64,000 bases of DNA, taken from Scytalidium lignicola. Taxonomy: Eukaryota > Ascomycota > Leotiomycetes. Shown piece by piece: positions 35,784 through 44,634 of this stretch (positions within the stretch are counted from its first letter, which is position 1; every line of letters begins with the position of its first letter). Location: NCBI GenBank assembly GCA_002812745.2, contig NCSJ02000159.1, forward strand, positions 1-64,000. The letters run 5' to 3'. The notes under the pieces were generated by a model, which had not been told where the DNA came from, did no database searches, and worked only from the letters and a program-made list of their open reading frames with translations. The position numbers and the translations under genes are program-made.

Positions 35784-36624
35784 ATGGAGAATTTAAAAAC
35801 AGGCGAGATACAAGTTAAAGAAAATATGGCGTCCTCAGTTGCGTTAAGAGCCGCAAAGAAGGAATTGCGATCTCTTATGAAACAGAAACTTACCTCTATA
35901 TCGCATGAGTCCATTCAGAAACAAAGTGATTACCAACCAAACCACCGTACTATCAAAATTGCAATACTAACCACAAAGATCAGGCAAAACCTTATTTGAC
36001 AGTCTTACGAGACTTAGGCCATATGTAGAGGCAAAGCGAATTGGTATATATCTCGCTATGCCAACTGGTGAAATTCAAACAGACTCAATCGTCCGTGATG
36101 CTCTCGGTAGTGGGAAACAAGTCTTTGTACCATACCTGTACAAATCTGAAGACCGCTCACCTGATACACCAAAATCGGTAATGGATATGGTCGATATCAG
36201 GAGTATTGCTGATTATGACACTCTAAAGAGAGACAGTTGGGGTATACCGACTATAGGAGCAGATACAGTTTCTAAGAGGGAGCGTATACTTACCCATTCA
36301 AACACAGAGAGTGGAGAACTGGACCTAATTTTGATGCCTGGTGTTGCATTCGACATAGATCCAGAGACTGCAGCTGTGAGACGCCTAGGCCATGGAAAAG
36401 GTTTCTATGATTATTTTCTATACCGATATGGACGAAGAATGGACGGGACACCATCTTCACCGGGAAAAGATGTACTACTCTATGGCCTAGCTCTTGAAGA
36501 GCAACTGCTGGACTCGAAGGCTGGAGCAGTAGTACCAGTAGGACAACACGACCACTTCCTGGACGGGTTACTCGTGGGAAATGGGAATGTCCTAGAAACT
36601 AAGATAAGTAACAGAACTAGATAA
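35784..36624 (+). CDS. 5-formyltetrahydrofolate cyclo-ligase
   Basis: Converts 5-formyl-THF plus ATP to 5,10-methenyl-THF, the only enzyme that returns the storage form of folate to one-carbon metabolism. Two exons, 35784-35925 and 35984-36624 (intron 58 nt; donor GTGATT, branch CTAAC, acceptor GATCAG), give 260 aa. The domain begins ALRAAKKELRSLMKQKL. The exon 2 core has MPTGEIQTDSIVRDAL, the substrate-site LDLILMPGVAFD and the nucleotide-binding RLGHGKGFYDYFL (G-x-G-K-G-x-Y-D). The first ATG at 35784 and the second at 35826 (MASSVALRAAKKE) are both possible. The second matches the usual short N-terminus better, so the first 14 residues are doubtful. Confidence 0.93.
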
Positions 36625-37214
36625 TCATCTAAAACTAGTCGAAGCGGCGCGTTCAGAATCTCGGTGATGGGGCCTCCTTCCCCAGTGTAACCATAGCACA
36701 AAGTATAATACCTTCATATACTCATCAGATATCTCGAAGCATGCGTCTACGACAAATTGTACCGTTTAATACTATTTGTCTCACAAAGGAGGCCAAAGTC
36801 CTAGTATGTATAATATTCCACGCTCATGAATTCATGAGGTCTCAAACCTCAGTAGGTAGTCAATTGGTAATCAAGGCATAATCTCAGTGTAAAGACAATC
36901 CATATTTGCCCTTAATCCAAATTGCTAATTGCTCGTTAAGCACTAATTACTGTACTTTCGTACCTCGATCTTAGAGTGCTGCTGAAGAAGCTTGAAGATA
37001 AAGTGCATGGGCTTTCACCTTCACCGCCGTATTACTGGTCATTATCGCCAAGAGTCGTATAGCTTTGGGGGGGGGGGGGGGGAACGTTCGAAACTAGAGT
37101 GCTTCTGCTTAACTGGCTGCTAAACTCTCTGTTTATCTACGCTTGTCTCTCTCCTTATCTACGTTTTTCTCTTTCCTTTTTTCTCTATTCTTTCAATTTC
37201 GCAAGTGTGACAAA
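36625..37214. promoter_or_regulatory. intergenic region with G16 run and CT-rich leader
   Basis: No gene is seen. A homopolymer of sixteen G lies at 37067-37082 and is followed by a pyrimidine-rich leader (about 37140-37200) immediately upstream of the transporter start. The run may impede transcription or simply be a slippage-prone tract. This stretch marks the end of the housekeeping block. Confidence 0.5.
37067..37082 (+). repeat. G16 homopolymer
   Basis: Sixteen consecutive G residues in an otherwise AT-leaning intergenic region, 133 bp upstream of the MFS permease start codon. Its length is uncertain, given the homopolymer errors elsewhere in the window. Confidence 0.8.
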
Positions 37215-38799
37215 ATGTCTTCTGTTCACGAGATGCCTGAATCACCCAATATCGTGGAGAAGGATGTCGTTGTCATGAGCGCCGTCAGCGACTCCAGCAT
37301 AGAGCAAACAAACTCCAAATCAGAGTTCGATCGGAAGTTGGCTCTGAAGGTCGATCTATGGCTTCTTGTCCCTATGCTCTTCCTCAACTTCCTGTCCTTG
37401 ATGGGTCGCACGAACATCGGTGCAGCATTGATTCAGAAGCTACCGCAGGATCTTAAACTCGATGCCAATAAGATTGTCCTTGCTATTTCCATCAGTTTGG
37501 TGCCTTTGATCCTGTTCGAGATCCCCAGCAATCTTATTATGCGCTTTCTTGAGAAGAAGTTCAACTTCCCGTACATGAGATATCTCTCCGCTATCACGAT
37601 ATGTTTGGGTATGACATAATAATTCCTTCAAAGCTGCCCTGCTAACTACCATTAAAAGGCATTACGACGTTAGGCCAAGGCTTCGATAAGAGCTACTCAG
37701 CACTCCTTGCGACGCGTTTCGTGGTCGGAATTTTCGACGCGGGTCTCATTCCTGGCTGCGTTTTTGTCTGCTCGCTCTATTACCCGGCAAAACATCTCCA
37801 ATGGCGAATGAGTATGCTTATGGTTTCTAACATTGCTTCGAACATTGTGTCCAATATCCTGGCCTACGCAATTGCGCACATCCATAATTCCAATGGTTAC
37901 CATGGCTGGAGATGGTGAGTTCTGCCTTCGGGACTCTTCTCTCAATAGATATCCTAACTTTTTGCAATAGGATCTTCATTATTGAAGGCTGTCTGACGAT
38001 GGGAATCGGCCTTGTCTGTTGTCTATCGAACATTAGCCGACCTGAAACCTGCAATTTCCTCACTCAGGAAGATAAAGACATCGTGGCCCGAGAAGTTGAG
38101 CAGCGAACCACCACTATCGGCCTTGCAGCCGAATGGCGCATCTTCTTGACCAACCCTCTTAACTATGTCTGGGCTTCCTGCTACGTCTTCACTTGTTCCA
38201 CTACCTACTCGGTCGCTATCTTTGCCCCCTCTTTCGTATCTGCCTTCCACCCAACATATACAGTTCCCCAAGTCCAAGGCCAGGTTATCCCCATCTTTGT
38301 TGTCTCTGCAGCAGCATGTCTCATCTCAGCTTGGCTCTCGGATAAATACAACCATCGCTCCAGCTACGTCCTAGTAGGATACCTCATCACATCCATCGGA
38401 TACATTATTCTTCGTCAACACCACATCTCCAAACCATCTATCGCAATGCTAGGACTCTACTTCGTTAGCATCGGGACCTATATATCTCTCCCTATGCTCT
38501 GGAACTTGACGCTCGTCAACTTACCTACCCCGTTCCAAAGGGCTATCGGCTGTGGTTTTGTCGTGGGAATTGGTAATTTAGGAGGGTTCACATCCGCATG
38601 GCTGTTCCGATCAAGCCAGGCACCACATTATCACGACGGAATGACGGACTCTCTCATCTTCACATTGGTTTCGGCTGCTTTAATTGTTGGCGCTTGGGTT
38701 TATATTACGCTTTCTAATAAGAAGGCTGAAAGGATTGAGGCGAGTGGTCAGCAAGTCAGCACTTATAGTAGTGAGCAGGTCCACCGATACAAAGCATAA
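37215..38799 (+). CDS. MFS permease of the anion:cation symporter (Dal5/allantoate) family
   Basis: Three exons, 37215-37608, 37659-37914 and 37971-38799, give 492 aa with about 12 membrane spans. The N-terminus has the family signature D-x-x-L-x-P-x-L-x-x-x-x-x-L-x-x-M/D-R-x-N-I-G (FLNFLSLMGRTNIGAALIQ). The loop segment RWIFIIEG follows TM6 after the second splice, and the C-terminal half contains SAWLSDKYNHRS and LGLYFVSIGTYISLPMLWN. ACS members take up organic anions and small vitamins or amides (allantoate, nicotinate, pantothenate, cysteine), so the substrate cannot be named. The start at 37215 (MSSVHEMPES) has context CAAAATG; an upstream in-frame ATG-less extension lies in the CT-rich leader. 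It sits at the border to the transposon-rich zone. Confidence 0.9.
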
Positions 38800-38897
38800 A
38801 TGTTCTCGCGAGTCATATAGTTTAGTTCAGTAGGCGCCAGTTTATAGATACAATCTTTACTAAAGAATGCAAACGATTTGCTTTCATCCATGTTCTA

Positions 38898-39245
38898 CAG
38901 TAAAACCTGACTATAACGATACGATATATAACGATATTTGGCCCGGTCCCGACCACATTTTGCGGTAAATTAACGATATCCTTAATAAAATGATATCGTT
39001 ATGACCTGGCGGTATACCGGTGCCTCATATCTTTGGCATGACAGCTAAAACGATATTTTATGCCTTATATTTTAAGGAAACGTCGTTCAACAATACTGGC
39101 CTATACCCTATTAGGACTAGACTCATCGTTATAGGGGTCCAATATAACATATAAATAACCCCTGCTGGACCCGAATATAACGATACCTCGGTTATAACGA
39201 TATGGAAGGTGTGCTCGAGCGTATCGTTATAGTCAGGTTCTACTG
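38898..39245. mobile_element. 348-bp MITE with ~28-bp TIRs and TA target duplication (Tc1/mariner-pogo type)
   Basis: The left end starts CAGTAAAACCTGACTATAAC, and the right end is its inverted complement (..GTTATAGTCAGGTTCTACTG) with one mismatch. TA flanks both ends (38896-38897 and 39246-39247). There is no coding capacity. Copies of AACGAT/ATCGTT are scattered through the interior, including an inverted pair around 38970-39000. Such subterminal repeats are typical transposase-binding sites. The CAGT start and TA duplication fit pogo/Fot1-type non-autonomous elements. It lies about 100 bp downstream of the MFS permease stop. Confidence 0.88.
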
Positions 39246-39387
39246 TACTAATCGTCGGGCCTCAGGCACGCGCATTGCCCGACTTTAGTCGCATTCGCTC
39301 CTAGTCGGTGGAAGCGAATGTGGTCGCAAAGCGAATGTGGTCGCCTATTTTTTTTCTATGGGAAACCTACACAAATTGAATACTAAT

Positions 39388-39534
39388 TACCATAACTTGA
39401 CATATCCACTCTCATCCAGTTCCTCTGAATCTGATGAATCCCCTGAATCACTGAAATTGCTCGAACTGTAACCAATTTCTCCTTCCAAATCTAGGCGTAT
39501 ATAACTCTCCATTGAGGCATCGCTTACCCCTCCT

Positions 39535-39596
<62 letters not shown>

Positions 39597-41474
39597 TAGC
39601 TCTTCCAGTGGCTCAGGCCTTGCAAAGCTTGTTCTGATTGGTTGTTGAACAAGAGTTTAAGGCAGCCTATAACATAGAATATCTGCTAAATCAACTGTAA
39701 GTGTAACTGAAGGTGTCTGATCAATTAGCTCCTTGCCAGGCTTTATGAAGGGTGGTGGAGTATACTCCTTATACAGCTCAGGAACACCTATTACACTATG
39801 AGGAAGCTGTTTAATTGCCTTCTTTCTGAATGCCTCCTTCTTACACTATGTTACCTATACAGCCTTTTGATTTTTTCTCTTCTTATTAACTATTTGACAT
39901 AGCATTCTAACTTCCTTATTAGTTGCTTTCTATGCCTCTTTACAATCCTTCTCTTGTTTCATAACCTATACTTGTTCTTATGTTAATTCTTCTCCTTTTT
40001 AAAGCCTTTTCTTATTGGATAGCTTTTTTNGTTATGAGATTTTGTATCTGTTGATATGCTATATCACATTCAAGCTTAATAAGCTTGCTTTCATCTAATA
40101 TTGATTTAGAACCACAAGTAAAAGAATCAAACTTACATTAAGATAAAGAGCTTAACAGATCTATAATCTTTGGTTTTAACTCTTCAAGTTGATATTAAAC
40201 CTGTTAAATAATTATAAGAGTTCTTAGTATAAGTAATTCAAGTTCTTTAGCCATTGTTTTAAGCTTATTTTTGATATATTTCTTCATAAGGGTAAAGGTT
40301 GCCTCCTTGTTAATAGGCTATATACTAGCCTTTCTGAAAGCATTCTGAATGGTAGCTTTCTTGAAGGTTTGCTCATGAATCCTTAGTAGATCACAAAAGA
40401 AAGAAGCCATAGTATATTCAAAATCAAGTAATTCAATAGTACTTTGTACAATTCTATTATATTAGTACTTATATAGTTGAAATACTCTTACATCAAGAGG
40501 TTGAATATAATATGTTAAATAAGCAGGAAATATAAATAGTACTACATTATTTTTGTAAGCTAATAAGGTGAAATCAAGATTTATATAATTAGTTTGATTA
40601 TCCATTAATAATAACTTATATAGTTGATTAAGGCTTGTATTTATATGTTGAATAAAGTACTCTAGGAATCATAAACTAATATTATTAGTTGTATAACTAT
40701 TTTCTGATAAATAAACTACTTTTGAATACTTTAATTGATCCTCATACTATAATACTATATAATATTTGCCTTGAACAATAGTTATAAGTAGTATAAGAGT
40801 AATTCTATTAACATAAATAGTCTTAATCATAATTACAAATCAACGATTTTCAAGGCTTAAAGAATAAAGTTAATACAATGTTAACCTTGAATTATAATAA
40901 TAATTATAATAATAGATAAATCCTTACTTTAGTTAATTCAATTAGAATTAATACCTCTACACCTTTAGGACAACTAATATAAAATCTTAATTTGTTGAAA
41001 TTATATAAATTGTACTTATGAATATCATATTTTTTAAAGGTTGTTGTATAACAATTAAACTAATTATTAACCTCTTTCAAATCTTAAGTAATAATACATT
41101 TTTGAGTAATAAGTTTAATCTTAATTTTGTGGAATAAAGGTTGACCTTTTCATTACTTGTGAAACCAAGACTAAGAAGGTAAAGATTGATTAGCTTGTTT
41201 TTGAAGGTAGTTAATAGTTGTAAATATAATCTCCTTGGTAAGAAGTTGACTATGCTGAAGGTATAACTTGATAAAGGTATGTATAGCCTGTTCTTGACTA
41301 ATTGTCAGGATTTTATTTTGACCTTTAACTGAAAGTCAGTTACCTTATCGAATAGCCATATTCAGAGTTGATTTATTGATTTTGAATAGCTTGGCAACTA
41401 CAGATTAGCTCTTAGTAGAGTTCTTAACAAGTTAATCTTTTGCCTTACAAATATACTCTTTAGTAGGCGTAAAC
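39388..41474 (-). pseudogene. decayed DDE_1 (pogo/Tan1-like) transposase
   Basis: Read on the minus strand, the order is that of fungal pogo-type transposases. An N-terminal helix-turn-helix/CENP-B-like region (about 41474-41100; SVVAKLFKINKSTLN) is followed by the DDE catalytic core (about 40860-40440), with YLSENSYTTNNIS, LLLMDNQTNYI (second Asp region), PAYLTYYIQPLDVRVFQLYK and FRKASI. A Glu-Gln repeat comes next, then an acidic C-terminal tail with a stop near 39388. Many TAA/TAG stops and the loss of the usual Gly/His in the MDG(H/N) motif make it non-functional. The changes fit C-to-T and G-to-A decay (RIP-like) on an AT-shifted background. Exact boundaries are approximate. Confidence 0.8.
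39537..39597 (+). repeat. (CTCCTG)n hexanucleotide microsatellite within the transposase remnant
   Basis: About ten perfect CTCCTG units. On the minus strand they encode alternating Glu-Gln in the transposase tail. They stayed intact while the surrounding coding sequence decayed, so the tract probably expanded after inactivation or lacks mutable dinucleotides. Confidence 0.85.
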
Positions 41475-41696
41475 ATATTATTGTAAGAATAGAATATATT
41501 TTGAACAGTAAGAATATGCAAAGGGGTATTCAATTTGTGTNGGTTTCCCATGGAAAAAAAATAGGCGACCACATTCGCTTTGCGACCACATTCGCTTTGC
41601 GACCACATTCGCTTTGCGACCACATTCGCTTCCACCGACTAGGAGCGAATGCGACTAAAGTCGGTCGGGCAATGCGCGTGCCTGAGGCCCGACGAT

Positions 41697-44634
41697 TACG
41701 TTACTGTTACAGGTTATAGTAAGAGCACTTATAATTGGTACATTAAGCGATTAACTGATTGAATTCAGCTAACTATTAAATCAATTACTACAACTACATT
41801 AAGCAAATACCGTCTTTATATAGACCCTTTTTACGGTCCATAATACGGATCTACGATCTCACCATATTACCTTGATTAATCGTTCCATATTATCATAATC
41901 AACTGTATAACCGCTTTTGAGTTGTTCTGTATTAACGTAATTCCCTGTTAGCCGGTCCCTAGCAAAACCCAGGAAAAAACCCATCTAGTCTGTGCCCTTA
42001 GCCCTTGAGGACGTGCACCTTCTTTTATATAAATTAATCATTTTAATATTTTAAATAAATAGCATTAGAATTCTTCAATTAGTTTGAAAATAGAAAGATC
42101 TATTTTATTTGATTATAATTTGATTAAAGTGTACGTTCTCCAAGCGTAAGTATACAGACCAGTTGGGTTTGCTGGGTGCCGCACGTTCCAAGTGGGTGCC
42201 CGTGCCGCACTCTATTAAGAATATGTGATATTGGAATGGCTATATTACAGCTTAAATTAGAGCTTGAAAGGGAGCTTGAATTGTTACAATTACTACAGCT
42301 ACAACTACCTATTATAGCGACAGCTAAGATTTGGATGTGAATACATTCTGGAGGATTCGAGATATGAAACTCAGCTGCCATTGTCTGCATTGAATTGTAT
42401 CCCTTCGGGGCCCCAGATGGCAGAAATACCATTTTAGCGTCGTTGCCTTGCAAATAATCTCCGTTTTAGTAGAATGAAGGATTCTAAGTGCTCAATATCC
42501 TTGTATATAACACCTAGAAGTCCGAGGAGATAGAAATTCTGCAGGTAGGCAATGCCGCTGATTGGTTGTGTGTTGCTGGCCTCCTGGCCCTGTGCCAGGC
42601 ATCGACACCGATTCAGGGGGGGACTGTATACGGTATATTTACCGAATAATCTCCTCTCTGGTGCTGACCATACCCGAAAATACACCCTGTATAGCGTTGG
42701 ATTTTCCCGTAGCTCAAACCGTTTATATACGACTTTAATTTGCGCGTGCGCACTTGAATTGGACTTATATCGATTGGTTTCTATATCTTTGGAGTAAGGA
42801 AACGTGGGTTACAGGTGGCAGGCACGGACGTATGTGGTAACTCGTTTAATGTTGCCTAGAGAGGAATGGAACCATAATACTACAGGATTACGCAACGGCA
42901 CCGCACCAGAAATGGTACTAGAGCTGTATTATACTGCAGTTAAAAGGCGTTTCAGTTACCAAAAACAGCGATTCCCAGGACCACGCGGATCCTAGAACTT
43001 TACGTGATCCCGGAACCGGTGGTATGCGGAGGGAATAAGCCGTGGAATGCAGGTACTCCTGAAAAGCCAATAAATTGACGTGATGGATTGACCAGATAGA
43101 TGAGGGCTATCCCAGTGATTCATCATAAACCGGCAGGACCGACACGGCAATCCTAATTATTCCGTATATTTCAGTTATCTATATAAAGAAGACGCTTATT
43201 ACCAGTAGATAGGGACCTCGCATTCAACCTGAGCAAGTTTCCAATACGAGTTACCGTATTTACTCACGGATTCCGGTATGGAGCTAGTGCCTCTGTTTTC
43301 CGCTATATGTATGGCATATTTAGCGAATGATTTGCTGTTTTAGTACTGGTAATTCGTACTGTATAGTGTTACATTTACTTCTAGCTCCATACTTGTAGCC
43401 GTGAGTAAATACGGTATCTGTCCTACAAATACTCAACCGTCAGTAGGTTTTGGTGGGCTGGTGGGGAATCCTCATTGCCGGCTGCCATAAGCACTAGAAA
43501 TGCATGTTTTTCGGGCTAACTGATCGGTCAACGCTAGTGGCAAAATTTAATCTGTACGACGTTGTACTGTATTATCTGTATAAATGGTGGTNGGGGGGGG
43601 GGTTGGGTGACAAAAAACATTACGAACTTCTTATTGATCGCTACAACTTTACAACATCTAAAACCTGAAAAAGTGCAGTTATTCCGAGAAAAAAAAAGGA
43701 GGATATTAAAATATCAACCGATCGCCGTTAATGGCATCTAAGTTATATTCGTTTTGCACAAGAAATCAATTGTTGAGTGTGGTATGAACGTGTAACCAGC
43801 TGTAGCCGGTTCGCGTTTTTGTGTTACCCAGGTGTGAGGTGGGAGGTACGATACCATACGAGCACGACTAGTCATCAAGATTAGATTATCAAATGCTCTC
43901 AAATATTAGGGCTCGTCCGCATTAGCCGGAGTAGAGTAGTTGGTTCAGGGCCGACTAGAGGTAACTTCCGCAAGCTGATAAGCTTCGTTCCCGCCCTTGG
44001 CTTTTGCTTGCTTCTCGACTTACGCCCCAAAGCCGGATTACGCCTCTAAGCCGCATTCAGCTCGCATTCACACTTATCGGATTTTAAGACCATTGGCCAA
44101 TCGGATGATTTTGCCAGACCATCCATATTGACAACCTACATAGCTGCATTCAGCCACATGTGAAAACTCATTAATAATACGCTGTGTGCCTAAACGCTGG
44201 GCTAGGGTTGCATCGATATTTGGCGGTAACCTTTCGGGGTGGCGGGCGGGAAGACCGGGGTGGCGGCGGACTACGGGAGGAATTGTGTTTCGTAGCGTGC
44301 CCTTTACGTTAGTGGCGCGCCTTACACGGGCAGAACGGTGCATTATCTCAATTCAAGTTCATCTGATTACTGTATTGTAAGATTGCATCGCTATCTTACT
44401 TCACACGTAAAAGGCGTAGGATTGAAAGAGGTACCCTTGCATACGTAAAGTATTTAGGGGGGGAGGATAGTAGAGCACGTAGGATTGAAATGTGTACAGC
44501 TCCCACTGTTATATACTCGAGTTCTCTCTAGCTGCTATTGAGCACACACTAACAAAAGACGCCCCCTTAGAACCCTATAATAAACTTAAGCTTAAAGCTA
44601 TCACAACGTTGGGGCCACTCGGATTTAGGGAGCG
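41697..44634. other. gene-free, transposon-marked region
   Basis: Three kilobases with no supported gene. The left part (41.7-42.1 kb) is very AT-rich. The middle holds a MITE at 43254-43414 (own entry). A G-run preceded by an ambiguous base sits at 43592. The right part (43.9-44.4 kb) has normal CpG content, and two imperfect 18-bp repeats of the AAGCCGnATTmmG type lie near 44035. An open frame at 44074-44343 (minus) has no recognisable family. The start of the following regulator gene is near 44635. Confidence 0.55.
43254..43414. mobile_element. 161-bp MITE with 34-bp TIRs and TA target duplication
   Basis: The left TIR 43254-43287 starts CCGTATTTACTCACGG and ends GTATGGAGCTAG. The right TIR 43381-43414 is its inverted complement, 30 of 34 positions identical, with mismatches clustered in the middle. 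TA flanks both ends (43252-43253 and 43415-43416). The interior is 93 bp with no coding capacity. It is unrelated in sequence to the other two inverted-repeat elements. Confidence 0.88.

Larger units (their letters stand above)
39251..41696 (-). mobile_element. pogo-like DNA transposon, 2.4 kb, long TIRs with 17-bp tandem repeats
   Basis: Terminal inverted repeats run 39251-39383 (133 bp) and 41526-41696 (171 bp). They start ATCGTCGGGCCTCAGGCACG and are flanked by TA on both sides (39249-39250, 41697-41698). The length difference comes mainly from a 17-bp unit (GCGAATGTGGTCGCAAA), present twice on the left and four times on the right, plus a 4-bp insertion. Inside is a decayed transposase on the minus strand (own entry). 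The interior is strongly depleted in C and G, while the TIRs keep normal CpG content. Ambiguous bases lie at 40030 and 41541. Confidence 0.9.

Noticed and set aside
39537..39597. CRISPR-like regular repeat
   Set aside because: A pure hexanucleotide microsatellite without spacers, inside a decayed transposase.
41541..41640. CRISPR-like array of four 17-bp repeats
   Set aside because: The repeats are directly adjacent, without spacers, and mirrored in the opposite TIR of the same transposon.
44074..44343. Possible small minus-strand gene (89 codons)
   Set aside because: No recognisable domain, no splice partners, in a repeat-marked region; kept only as a note in the regional entry.
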